Origin: DATAEK01 sp036258055
GTDB taxonomy: Bacteria > Acidobacteriota > Vicinamibacteria > Vicinamibacterales > 2-12-FULL-66-21
Assembly: GCA_036258055.1 (NCBI GenBank)
Contig: DATAEK010000427.1
Span: 1-24,439, forward strand
Length of the DNA stretch: 24,439 bases
Direction of reading: 5' to 3'
Both the position numbers and the translations under genes were made by a program. The notes beneath the pieces were generated by a model, which worked only from the letters and a program-made list of their open reading frames with translations, did not search any database and was not told the DNA's origin. Of this stretch, positions 1-7,292 are shown piece by piece (the first letter of the stretch is position 1; each line of letters starts with the position of its first letter).

Positions 1-339
1 ATCGCCCACAACGTCTGGGCCGGGTCGGGAAACGAACGCGTCGATCAGATGACGCTCAGTCCTTTCGTCTACTTCAACGTCAAGGATGGGTGGTACTTCG
101 TCTCGAGCCCGGTGATCACCTCGAACTGGGCGGCGACGTCGGGTGGTCGCTGGACCGTGCCGCTGGGCGGAGGCATCGGGCGTCTGTTCAAGATCGACAA
201 GCAGCCTGTGAACGCCCGCATCCAGGGCTTGCACAACGCGGCGCGACCGGACTTCGGGCCCAGCTGGCAGCTGCAGGTCCAGGTGCAGTTCCTTTTCTCG
301 AAGCACTCGAACGAGGCCGACGATGTCCGATCACGTTGA
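1..339 (+). CDS. Outer-membrane beta-barrel protein (neuromedin U-like/transporter family), C-terminal fragment
   Basis: The reading frame is open from the first base, so the start lies upstream of the window. The visible ~112 residues alternate hydrophobic and polar residues as in outer-membrane beta-strands, with a VPLGGGIGRLFK turn-and-strand and a final strand QLQVQVQFLFSK, which strongly resembles the C-terminus of the putative transporter proteins often labelled neuromedin U. These are thought to be outer-membrane channels; the substrate is unknown. The frame continues for about ten residues (HSNEADDVRSR) past the expected C-terminal strand and ends inside the DUF4331/SRPBCC relic that follows. 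The original stop codon may therefore have been lost or moved. The family assignment rests on remembered motif similarity, so it is likely but not certain. Confidence 0.7.
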   Translation: MAHNVWAGSGNERVDQMTLSPFVYFNVKDGWYFVSSPVITSNWAATSGGRWTVPLGGGIGRLFKIDKQPVNARIQGLHNAARPDFGPSWQLQVQVQFLFSKHSNEADDVRSR

Positions 340-437
340 CGGTCCGCGGTCGATTGGCGACGCTGCGGCCGACCTCACCGACATTGGTCAAGACAGGTCT
401 CGAATGTCTGAAGCCCCGCTTCGGAGGGGCGAAGTGA
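312..437 (+). pseudogene. Internally deleted relic of a DUF4331-SRPBCC gene
   Basis: The ATG at 323 begins MSDHVDGPRSIGDAAADLTD, almost identical to the first 20 residues of the intact gene at 3294 (MSDHVDGPRSIGEPAADITD). Homology starts a few bases earlier, in the ribosome-binding region (gaggccgacgatg against gaggctaacgatg). Straight after codon 20 the DNA switches to the 3' end of the same gene: 384-437 encodes TLVKTGLECLKPRFGGAK and matches GLVKAGVESLKSRFGVRS from 4740 onward. About 1.4 kb of coding sequence is missing and the two ends are in different frames, so no functional protein can be made. The GTG that starts the next gene in the intact locus is also kept, at 434, but its frame stops after nine codons. 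Base differences spread along both arms show this is an old paralogous copy and not an assembly duplicate. Confidence 0.8.
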
Positions 438-517
438 CCGTCGACCTGGTCACCGGCTGCTAGCGCCGTTGCCGGTGGGCCAATTCATAAAACAAGGCGC
501 ACGAGTCGAAGTGAACG

Positions 518-523
518 AAGGAG
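518..523 (+). promoter_or_regulatory. Ribosome-binding site of the first paralogue
   Basis: aaggag lies 9 nt before the ATG at 533. It supports that start over the ATG two codons later at 539. Confidence 0.7.
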
Positions 524-532
524 AACGCAGTC

Positions 533-1165
533 ATGACTATGCCAACACAAACATCGATCAAAGACGGAAAAGATCAGAGCATCGAGGCGAAGGTTCAGCA
601 GCTGCGTGAGTTGTTCGCCGACGCGCCGGAGCTTGGAAAAAAGGCGCTGGAAAACGCACTCCACGAGCTGAAGTCGCAGGCGTCGGATTTGCCACCGGCG
701 GTGGAAAGCGCCGGCCGCGTCGGCGCCCGCCTCGGTAAGATCTCGGAACTGACGATCATCGTGCCTTTGGCGCCTGGCGGCGCCAAGCGGCTGCGCGCGT
801 TCCTGAGGTTATTGAGGGGCAACCTCTCGCAAGGCGCGAACAAGGTCGGCACCCTCCACACCATGCGCTTTGTGTTCTTCGATAACGACACACGGCTGCT
901 CTTCGCTACGGCCTTTGACGGCGATTGGGACACCTATATCGACGACTTCGTGGCGAAGATTCCCGATTACCTGGACATCATCGACTCGGCCTGGGACGGC
1001 TGGCCCGGCATCCGCAGTCCAGAAGCGAAGGATTACCTCGTCAAGCACCAGATCACGGCGGAAGGCTGGTACGTCGCCTATCCGGATCTGACGGTGGCGG
1101 AGATTCACAGGCTGAGACGCATCGGCAAAGCGGTGGATGAATTCCTGGACAAGGTCGGCGGCTAG
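533..1165 (+). CDS. Uncharacterised alpha/beta protein of the DyP locus, paralogue 1
   Basis: A 210-residue soluble protein with no signal peptide or membrane segment. Residues 15-50 look like a charged amphipathic helix. A predicted core at about 69-140 contains GKISELTIIVPLAPGGAKRL, then TLHTMRFVFFDNDTRLLFAT and DGDWDTYIDDFV, followed by helices to the C-terminus. The beta-strand/acidic-turn/beta-strand pattern (RFVFFDN..LLFAT) suggests a ferredoxin-like or dimeric alpha/beta-barrel fold, the same fold class as DyP peroxidases; this is inference from pattern only. A paralogue follows at 1212 and a DyP peroxidase after that, so a role with the peroxidase (substrate handling, partner or accessory enzyme) is plausible but unproven. 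I do not recognise a named family. Confidence 0.85.
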   Translation: MTMPTQTSIKDGKDQSIEAKVQQLRELFADAPELGKKALENALHELKSQASDLPPAVESAGRVGARLGKISELTIIVPLAPGGAKRLRAFLRLLRGNLSQGANKVGTLHTMRFVFFDNDTRLLFATAFDGDWDTYIDDFVAKIPDYLDIIDSAWDGWPGIRSPEAKDYLVKHQITAEGWYVAYPDLTVAEIHRLRRIGKAVDEFLDKVGG

Positions 1166-1211
1166 GATCCGCGCATTCGAGTCGAGCGGACCGAAAGGAG
1201 AAAGCGCAGAC

Positions 1212-1835
1212 ATGGCACCGCAAACACAATTAGCGCCCGAACCCAAAAGCGACGCGGTCGTTGAGCAGAAGATTCAAAAGCTGAAGGAGCTTTACGCCGA
1301 CGCGCCCGAACTGGGCAGAGCCGCGCTGGAGAAGGGTCTGCCCGATCTCAAACGAGAGCTGGCAACGGGCACCGGGGCGCAAACCGCCGGTCGTATCGGC
1401 GCCCGTCAGGGCAAAGTCTCGGAGCTCACCGGGATCATTCCGCTCGCAAAAGGTGGAGCGAAGCGACTTCGCGGACTCCTGCAGGCGCTGGAAGGCAACT
1501 TCCGGGGCGGGGATTTGGTTGGGACCCTCCACGACATGCGCTTCGTCTTCCTGGACAACGACACGAAGTTGCTCTTCGCCACCGCCTACGACGGCGACTG
1601 GGATGCGTATATCGACGACTTCGTGACGAAGATTCCGAACTCGATGGATTTGATCTTCTCCAATCTCGAGGGGTGGCCGGGCATTCACCACCCGTCGGTG
1701 AAAGACTTCATCGCCAGCCATCAGATCGCGGCCGAGGCCTGGTACGTCGCCAACCCGAACCTCACGGTGGCGGAGGCACGAAAGCTCGAACGGGTCGGCA
1801 AAGCGGTTGAGGAGTTCCTCGACAAGATCGGATAG
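1212..1835 (+). CDS. Uncharacterised alpha/beta protein of the DyP locus, paralogue 2
   Basis: A 207-residue paralogue of the protein at 533; well over half of the residues match by eye across the full length. Shared blocks include FADAPELG/YADAPELG, GGAKRLR, TLH.MRFVF.DNDT.LLFAT, DGDWD.YIDDFV.KIP, GWPGI and VGKAV.EFLDK. The ATG at 1212 is preferred because aaaggag sits 8-14 nt upstream. An in-frame ATG at 1137 would overlap the previous gene and add 25 residues with no counterpart in the paralogue. Conservation of the acidic DND and DGDWD.YIDDF motifs marks the likely functional core. The pair arose by tandem duplication and is placed 46 nt apart, almost certainly co-transcribed. Whether they form a heteromer is unknown. 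Confidence 0.85.
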   Translation: MAPQTQLAPEPKSDAVVEQKIQKLKELYADAPELGRAALEKGLPDLKRELATGTGAQTAGRIGARQGKVSELTGIIPLAKGGAKRLRGLLQALEGNFRGGDLVGTLHDMRFVFLDNDTKLLFATAYDGDWDAYIDDFVTKIPNSMDLIFSNLEGWPGIHHPSVKDFIASHQIAAEAWYVANPNLTVAEARKLERVGKAVEEFLDKIG

Positions 1836-1862
1836 CCCGGAGCGACCAGTCGTTCAACTCAT

Positions 1863-1887
1863 GGTGCGGGCCTGAATGGTCCGCACC
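1863..1887 (+). promoter_or_regulatory. Intercistronic stem-loop before the DyP gene
   Basis: GGTGCGGGCC (1863-1872) pairs with GGTCCGCACC (1878-1887) around a 5-nt loop TGAAT. The 10-bp stem has a single G-U wobble. It is not followed by a T tract, so it is a poor intrinsic terminator. It more likely stabilises or regulates the mRNA between the paralogue pair and the peroxidase. It lies 21 nt before the peroxidase ATG. Confidence 0.5.
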
Positions 1888-1908
1888 TAATCAAATAAGG
1901 ATGCGCCC

Positions 1909-3291
1909 ATGTTGTCCGTGAAGAAATCTGTCGACAGCACTGGTTCGACACCCGCGCCGACGCTCGAGCTCGATGAGATCCAGGCGACCGTTCTCAGGCC
2001 GAGGCCGGCGCCATACTTCGGCGCTCATGTCCTCCTGCGCATCGACGATGCTCGAGCGGGCCGGGAATTCATCCGCCGGCTGGCACCGCATATCGCTTCC
2101 GCGACGAATTGGTGGAATGCGGCGACTGCCTGGCTGGAGATTGGAATCAGCTATGCGGGCCTTGAGGCGCTCCGGCTTCCGACGGAATCGCTGGACAGCT
2201 TCCCCGAGGCGTTTCGCGTCGGCATGGCCGCGCGGGCACAGCAGCTTGGCGACGAGGGGGTCAACGATCCGAAGAATTGGGACAAGCCGTTCGGCACGGG
2301 TCAAGTCCATATCGCCGTCAGTGCATTCAGCGATTCCGAGGAAAAGCGGCGCCGCGCCCTCGCGGTTGCTCGCGAGCAATACGAGGGCTTCTCGGGCGTC
2401 ACCCTGCTCGCCAAGCAGGACTTCGGCGCGCAGCCGGGTGATCGCAATTCGCTCGGTTACAAAGACGGCATCGACCAGCCGCCGATCGAGGGCAGTGGTG
2501 TCGATCCGCTGCCCGGCCAGGGACGACCGATCAAGGCCGGCGAGTTCATCCTTGGATATCCGGGAGAGTCCGGAGTCCCCCTGCCGATGCCGCAGCCGGA
2601 GATCCTCGGTCGCAACGGCACCTTTGTGGGTTTCCGCAAATATCAGTCGCGCGTCGGTGCCTTCAATCGATTCCTGCGCGCGAATGGCGCCACGGAAGAA
2701 GAACAGGAATTGATCGCCGCGAAGCTGGTCGGCCGTTGGCGCAGCGGTGCCCCGCTGACGTTGGCGCCCGACGTCGACAACCCGGCAGTCGGGGCGGATC
2801 CGCAGCGGAACAACAACTTCGATTACGCGAACGACCCGCATGGACGTCAGGTTCCGTTCGGAAGCCATATCCGGCGCATGAACCCGCGGGATACGGAACT
2901 CACGCGCCTGACCGATGTGAACATTCATCGCCTCATTCGACGCGGCACGACGTATGGAGCTCCATACGATCCGAACGCAGTCTCCGAACACGATGACGAA
3001 GTCCCGCGCGGCGCCATCTTCCTGTTCATCAGCGCCAAGGCGATGGCGACGATTGAATTCCTGCAACAAGAGTGGATCAACGACGGCAATTTCATCGGCG
3101 CCGGCAAAGAGCGCGACCCGATCATCGGGCGGCAGGAAGAAGGCGCGACGTTCACTATTCCGAGGGCGCCGGTCAGACGGCGCATCCACGGCATCGAAAC
3201 GTTCAACGTGCTTCGCGGCGGCGAGTACTTTTTTATGCCAAGCATCAGTGCCCTGAAGTGGCTTGCGAACCTGGGCGGTGAAGGAGGCTAA
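1909..3291 (+). CDS. DyP-type haem peroxidase
   Basis: A 460-residue dye-decolourising peroxidase, a haem enzyme that uses hydrogen peroxide to oxidise dyes, phenolics or other substrates. The family signature GxxDG appears as GYKDG (residues 183-187, catalytic Asp186). GSHIRRMNPR contains the expected proximal haem ligand His320, and RRGTTYG carries the distal arginine (344/345). GFRKYQSRVGAF near 241-252 is also typical. The length is close to that of the longer DyP classes and larger than bacterial class A/B enzymes. There is no Tat or Sec signal, so it is predicted cytoplasmic unless carried as cargo. aagg lies shortly before the ATG. It is followed 2 nt after its stop by the DUF4331-SRPBCC gene, so it is almost certainly in the same operon. 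All key catalytic residues are present, so it should be active. Confidence 0.95.
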   Translation: MLSVKKSVDSTGSTPAPTLELDEIQATVLRPRPAPYFGAHVLLRIDDARAGREFIRRLAPHIASATNWWNAATAWLEIGISYAGLEALRLPTESLDSFPEAFRVGMAARAQQLGDEGVNDPKNWDKPFGTGQVHIAVSAFSDSEEKRRRALAVAREQYEGFSGVTLLAKQDFGAQPGDRNSLGYKDGIDQPPIEGSGVDPLPGQGRPIKAGEFILGYPGESGVPLPMPQPEILGRNGTFVGFRKYQSRVGAFNRFLRANGATEEEQELIAAKLVGRWRSGAPLTLAPDVDNPAVGADPQRNNNFDYANDPHGRQVPFGSHIRRMNPRDTELTRLTDVNIHRLIRRGTTYGAPYDPNAVSEHDDEVPRGAIFLFISAKAMATIEFLQQEWINDGNFIGAGKERDPIIGRQEEGATFTIPRAPVRRRIHGIETFNVLRGGEYFFMPSISALKWLANLGGEGG

Positions 3292-3293
3292 CG

Positions 3294-4814
3294 ATGTCCG
3301 ATCATGTTGATGGTCCGCGGTCGATCGGCGAGCCTGCGGCCGACATCACCGACCTCTTCGCGTTCACGAGCCCGGAGAACCCCGCGCGCACCGTCCTCGC
3401 CATGTGCGTGTTCCCGTCGGCCGGCGAGAATGCGATCTTCTCGAATGTCATCGATCACTCGATCGTGCTCCGTCGCGTGAGCGTTGCAGGCGTGGGTCAC
3501 GCTGCGAGGTTTCAGCCCGCGGAGGCCGAGATCCGCTTCACCGTCCGGTTCGAGGTGCTCAAACGCGATGCTACAGGAACGGCGATCCAGCGCGGCCGTT
3601 GCCGACTGCCGGACGGTCGTGAGCTGTCGCTCACGGTGAACGACGAGAAGGGAACGTCGACACCGGAGGGTGACGTCCGCGTGTTCGCCGGGCTGCGTTC
3701 CGACCCTTTCTACCTCGCCTTGATCGCCGCAACGCTCGAGAAGGTTCCCAATCTGCTTCAGCACGACAACGTGCTCTGCATCGTCGTCGAGCTCGATACG
3801 GCTCGCGTCCTCGATCCCGCGAAGGGCTCGCTCTTCGGCGCGATCGCCGAGACCGTCCCTGTGCCACAGACGCGAGGCCGCATCTCGCATCCAGTCGCCC
3901 GCATCGACTGGGTCGGACGCCCCGAGCAGACGAACGTACGACTGGACAATCCCGGGCTGTCGGGGGCAGACGACATACGCGACCTGTGGAATCAGCAGAC
4001 GCCGTTCGCGATCTCGAAAGAGCTGCAGCCGATGTTCCTGCAGCGCCTGAAGGACAGCTTCGCCGACTGGGACATGCGCGACGGCAAGGCCGACTGGACT
4101 CCAGAAGCGCTCGCCGCCAACGCGAGTGTCTTCCTCGACGATTTTCTGCTGTTCGATGTGGCCAAGCCGATCACCGACCAGAGCCACCTCGAGATCGAGA
4201 AGAGCACGCTCTACGGCCGGTCGTACGCGACGGGAGGCGGCCGCACAGTCGACGCGAATGTGATCGACATTCTGCTCACCTGGCTCGTCAACCGCGACCG
4301 CGAGTTTCTCCAGGGCGGGGCAACGAGCGCGACGAAACCCGGCATGAAGGTCTTTCCGTATTTCGGGACCCCCAATAGGGAACTGCAGACCGTGACCGGC
4401 TCCGTCGAGCTCACGGCGGCGCCCGACGAGGTGTGGAAATTGATCGGACCGTTCACCTTCGACTGGCATCCACTGGTCGCGAGCGTCACGTTGACCGGCA
4501 CGGGGATCGGTCAGCTCCGTACGCTCGGAACGCTCGACGGCGGGCAGGTGGTCGAACGCCTCGAGGCGGTCGACGACGAGAAACGATTCTATCGCTACAC
4601 GCAGATCGCTGGCCTTCCCATTTCACGCTACATCGGGACGTTTCAGGTCACACCCAACGGCAGCGGGAGCATCGTCGACTGGCGCATCCAATTCCTGGCC
4701 AGCGATAAGCCCGACATTGTCGTGAAGGACAGGGTGTCGGGGTTGGTCAAGGCGGGGGTTGAAAGTCTGAAGTCCCGATTCGGAGTCCGAAGTGACCGCG
4801 CTCGCGGGGCTTGA
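3294..4814 (+). CDS. DUF4331 domain fused to SRPBCC (START-like) domain
   Basis: Residues 1 to about 350 match the DUF4331 family: an N-terminal DHVDGPRSIGEPAADITDLF, then FAGLRSDPFYL, RLDNPGLSGADD and a YGRSYATGGGRTVDANVIDI block ending in KPGMKVFPYFGTPN. DUF4331 proteins are of unknown function and usually carry a signal peptide; none is seen here. Residues from about 363 to 500 look like an SRPBCC/polyketide-cyclase-like domain (GSVELTAAPDEVWKLIGPF then WHPLV, and later GSIVDWRIQF), which forms a hydrophobic ligand-binding pocket. The fusion suggests binding or processing of a small hydrophobic compound, perhaps linked to the peroxidase, but no enzyme activity can be inferred. gaaggagg lies just before the ATG, overlapping the DyP stop region. 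A broken paralogue is at 312-437. Confidence 0.85.
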   Translation: MSDHVDGPRSIGEPAADITDLFAFTSPENPARTVLAMCVFPSAGENAIFSNVIDHSIVLRRVSVAGVGHAARFQPAEAEIRFTVRFEVLKRDATGTAIQRGRCRLPDGRELSLTVNDEKGTSTPEGDVRVFAGLRSDPFYLALIAATLEKVPNLLQHDNVLCIVVELDTARVLDPAKGSLFGAIAETVPVPQTRGRISHPVARIDWVGRPEQTNVRLDNPGLSGADDIRDLWNQQTPFAISKELQPMFLQRLKDSFADWDMRDGKADWTPEALAANASVFLDDFLLFDVAKPITDQSHLEIEKSTLYGRSYATGGGRTVDANVIDILLTWLVNRDREFLQGGATSATKPGMKVFPYFGTPNRELQTVTGSVELTAAPDEVWKLIGPFTFDWHPLVASVTLTGTGIGQLRTLGTLDGGQVVERLEAVDDEKRFYRYTQIAGLPISRYIGTFQVTPNGSGSIVDWRIQFLASDKPDIVVKDRVSGLVKAGVESLKSRFGVRSDRARGA

Positions 4815-5829
4815 TCCGCCCTTGCCGCCCGCTACCGACGGGGAGATAGCCGCGATCAACCTCGAGAGCGCACTACGTCGCGCATGGGCGCGTTTCGCGC
4901 AAGACCCGCAGCGGCCAGGAGTCGCCGAGGAGATTCTCGATGGCGAGCGTCTGGTATCGCAATTCCTCGGCGACCTGGACGCACTCGACCGTCTGGACGA
5001 ACTCGTCTCCCAATTCGTCCGTGTGGACGACTCGTCTCGCGCCGCGCTCGTTCAGGCCGAGGTCGCTTCGACGGTGCATCGCTTCGACGATGCGAGAAGT
5101 CACCTCGCGCGTGCCGAACTGATGGGCGGAGCGCGCGTGGACATCGAGCGGCACTCGCTGGCGATCGATCAGGCATGTGGCGTGGAATTGGACCACGTGC
5201 TCGCTGCGCGTCGCCGAATCGCGACGGCGAGCGGCCGGCTCGAAGATCTTGTACCTCTCGGCGCGGTGCTTGGCGATCTCGAGTGCTTCGCCGAGGCGGA
5301 CGCCGTCTATCGGCAGGGGTTTTACTCGTACGACGGCATCTCGCCGTTCCCGCTGGCGTGGGTCTGCTTTCAGCTCGGTATGCTGTGGGGAGAACTCGTG
5401 CCCGTTCCGGAGCCGGATCGTGCCGCGCTCTGGTACCAACGCGCCATTGCTTACTTCCCGGGCTACGTGAAGGCGCGTGTGCACCTCGCAGAGATCGTCG
5501 CAAGTCAGGAGCAGGCGGTCGAGGCGGAGACGCTGCTCCGGCCCGCGCTGTCGAGCGGCGATCCGGAGGTTCGGTGGCGTCTGGCCGACGTGCTGATCGC
5601 GCAAGCGAGGTTCGAAGAGGCCGAGACCGAGCTCGACGCCGCACGGGTGGGGTTCGAAGAGCTTCTTCGGAGATACCCGCTCGCCTTCGCCGACCATGCC
5701 GCGGAGTTCTACGCCGGCAGCGGCGACGACTGCCGGCGGGCGCTCGAACTCGCGCGCGCGAATGTGGCGAATCGTCCGACACGCCGTGCAATCAAGCAGG
5801 CCCGTGCGATCGCGGTGAGATGCCGATAA
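4792..5829 (+). CDS. TPR-like helical-repeat protein
   Basis: A 345-residue alanine- and leucine-rich protein with repeated helix pairs. The clearest repeats lie at about residues 205-330: AALWYQRAIAYFPGYVKARV, VEAETLLRPALSSGDPEVRW and FEEAETELDAARVGFEELLR, each with the small/large residue spacing of tetratricopeptide motifs. TPR proteins are scaffolds for protein-protein contacts. There is no signal peptide. The start is the GTG at 4792, which overlaps the end of the upstream gene by 23 nt and implies translational coupling. The same GTG-over-stop arrangement survives in the relic at 434. It probably assembles or serves the peroxidase/DUF4331 group, but no partner is shown directly. Confidence 0.8.
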   Translation: MTALAGLDPPLPPATDGEIAAINLESALRRAWARFAQDPQRPGVAEEILDGERLVSQFLGDLDALDRLDELVSQFVRVDDSSRAALVQAEVASTVHRFDDARSHLARAELMGGARVDIERHSLAIDQACGVELDHVLAARRRIATASGRLEDLVPLGAVLGDLECFAEADAVYRQGFYSYDGISPFPLAWVCFQLGMLWGELVPVPEPDRAALWYQRAIAYFPGYVKARVHLAEIVASQEQAVEAETLLRPALSSGDPEVRWRLADVLIAQARFEEAETELDAARVGFEELLRRYPLAFADHAAEFYAGSGDDCRRALELARANVANRPTRRAIKQARAIAVRCR

Positions 5830-5850
5830 CGGCCCCAGCCGCCGGCAAGT

Positions 5851-6903
5851 TCAAGACCCAATACGGGCTGGTGTGTTCTCGAATCCGAACTTCCGGAGCC
5901 GCGTGTATAACTGCATCCGCGATATGCCGAGCTGCCTCGCCGCTCTCATCTTGTTGCCATCGGCATCCCGCATGGCTCGTTCAACGGCTTTTTTCTCCAG
6001 GGTCCCCAGATCGGTGATGCTCGACAGTGGAACATCCTTCCTCGCTCGCAGACAGAGGTGCGCGGCGTCGATGAACGGTCCATCGCACATGATCAGGGCC
6101 CGCTCGAGCACGTTTCGCAGCTCCCGAACGTTGCCGGGCCAGTCGTGGCGGCGCAATGCCTCCATCGCTTCTGGCGTCAATTCTGCCGTGACGCCAATGA
6201 ACTCGCGAAGAAAGCCAGCCGCCAGCGGCAGAATATCGTCGCGCCGCTCGCGGAGTGGAGGAATGTGAATCTCGAAGACGTTTAGCCGGTAATAGAGGTC
6301 GGCACGGAAGTGCCCCTCCGCAACCGCCACGTCCAGATCTCGATTGGTGGCGGCGATGACGCGCACGTTGACGCGGACCGGCTGCGTGCCTCCTAGTCGC
6401 AGGAACTCACGCTCCTGGAGCACGCGCAGGAACTTCGCCTGCGCCGCCGGCGACATCTCGGTGACTTCGTCGAGGAACAACACGCCGCCTGCGGCCAATT
6501 CAATCTGACCCGGCTTCGACTGGACCGCGCCGGTGAACGCCCCACGCTCGAATCCGAACAGCTCGGACTCGAGGAGCTGCTCCGGCAACCCGGCGCAATT
6601 GATGGCGAGGAACGGACCGCGCCATCGTGGTGACCGCTGGTGGATGTACCGTGCGATGACTTCCTTGCCGGTGCCGGACTCGCCCTGCAGGCACGTCGTC
6701 GCGTCGGTCGCTGCCACCTGCGTCGCGCGCTTGATGACTTCACGCCACGCACGCGATGTGCCGAGGGGGTCGTCAAGATGTCGGCCATCGTGCATCGACG
6801 GGATCGGTCGGCGACTGGTCGTTTGACGGGTTACCGTCGCTGGCGTCGAGCTCGTCTGTCGTTGACGGTCAAAGAGAGCGGTAGTTGCATGTCGGACATT
6901 CAT
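5851..6903 (-). CDS. Sigma-54-dependent activator without a receiver domain
   Basis: A 350-residue bacterial enhancer-binding protein. A short 45-residue N-terminus contains no sensory domain. The AAA+ domain spans about 46-290: Walker A GESGTGKE (74-81), the sigma-54 contact loop GAFTGA (121-126), Walker B VLFLDE (141-146), and arginine-finger/sensor motifs in NRDL...FRADLYYRLNVF and WPGNVREL (255-262). A Fis-type HTH follows at about 305-342 (NKMRAARQLGISRMQLYTRL). With no receiver or GAF domain, its activity must be controlled by expression or by another protein. The STAS protein encoded 45 nt upstream on the same strand is the obvious candidate. gagg lies 7 nt before the ATG. It converges on the TPR gene with a 21-nt gap. 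Confidence 0.93.
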   Translation of the reverse strand: MNVRHATTALFDRQRQTSSTPATVTRQTTSRRPIPSMHDGRHLDDPLGTSRAWREVIKRATQVAATDATTCLQGESGTGKEVIARYIHQRSPRWRGPFLAINCAGLPEQLLESELFGFERGAFTGAVQSKPGQIELAAGGVLFLDEVTEMSPAAQAKFLRVLQEREFLRLGGTQPVRVNVRVIAATNRDLDVAVAEGHFRADLYYRLNVFEIHIPPLRERRDDILPLAAGFLREFIGVTAELTPEAMEALRRHDWPGNVRELRNVLERALIMCDGPFIDAAHLCLRARKDVPLSSITDLGTLEKKAVERAMRDADGNKMRAARQLGISRMQLYTRLRKFGFENTPARIGS

Positions 6904-6948
6904 TAGCCAACCTCAATCGTCCATCCGATTCACCATCGCACCGTGAGC

Positions 6949-7212
6949 TCATGGCTGCTCTCCATCGCGGGCGATCCATTCACGGATGTAGGGGGGGCAG
7001 TTGCGAAGGGCGATGCCGTCGCCTTCGCGCGCCCGGAGGAAGCTGACAATGTCTCGATCCACAAGGACGACGTCCTTGAGGTCGAGCACCAGGGGCCGCC
7101 CTGCCGGTTCCGCGGCGAGCAACGCGGACAGTTCGCTGACGTGGTCGGCTCCGAGTCGACCGATCACGGTGAACACGACGTCGCCATTCGCGTGCCGCTG
7201 GATTTTGAGCAT
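6949..7212 (-). CDS. Small STAS-domain protein
   Basis: An 87-residue protein starting MLKIQRHANGDVVFTVIGRL, with the beta-beta-alpha-beta layout of STAS/anti-sigma-factor-antagonist domains and the strand LVLDLKDVVLVD (residues 41-52) where SpoIIAA-like proteins have their phosphorylation loop. The canonical DSSG of that loop reads DRDI here, so the phosphorylatable serine appears to be replaced by Asp54. It may not be switched by the usual serine kinase. The ATG at 7212 is chosen because family similarity begins there; a TTG at 7239 would add nine residues (7239 is the upstream limit). The gene is first in a likely two-gene operon with the receiverless sigma-54 activator and may gate its activity. 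Confidence 0.75.
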   Translation of the reverse strand: MLKIQRHANGDVVFTVIGRLGADHVSELSALLAAEPAGRPLVLDLKDVVLVDRDIVSFLRAREGDGIALRNCPPYIREWIARDGEQP

Positions 7213-7292
7213 CGATCCCGCCGCGCACGAGGACGGCAAGTCCTGGACCAGCGCTAGATGCTGAATCTAAGAGGTTTGGATGGATCAGTTAC

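Noticed and set aside
469..486. TTGCCG...CATAAA as a sigma-70 promoter before the DyP cassette
   Set aside because: The spacing between the boxes is about 11 nt, too short for a normal promoter.
1137..1211. Upstream ATG for paralogue 2
   Set aside because: It would overlap the previous gene, and the paralogue has no matching extension; aaaggag supports 1212.
1891..3189. 432-codon open frame on the - strand
   Set aside because: Antisense to the DyP peroxidase, which has all catalytic motifs; no recognisable protein.
3288..4469. 393-codon open frame on the - strand
   Set aside because: Antisense to the DUF4331-SRPBCC gene; no motif and skewed composition.
533..5829. Encapsulin nanocompartment with DyP cargo
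   Set aside because: No encapsulin shell gene is present, and the DyP C-terminus shows no obvious cargo-loading peptide.
4884..6017. 377-codon open frame on the + strand
   Set aside because: Out-of-frame reading of the TPR gene, extremely rich in Arg; runs into the convergent regulator.
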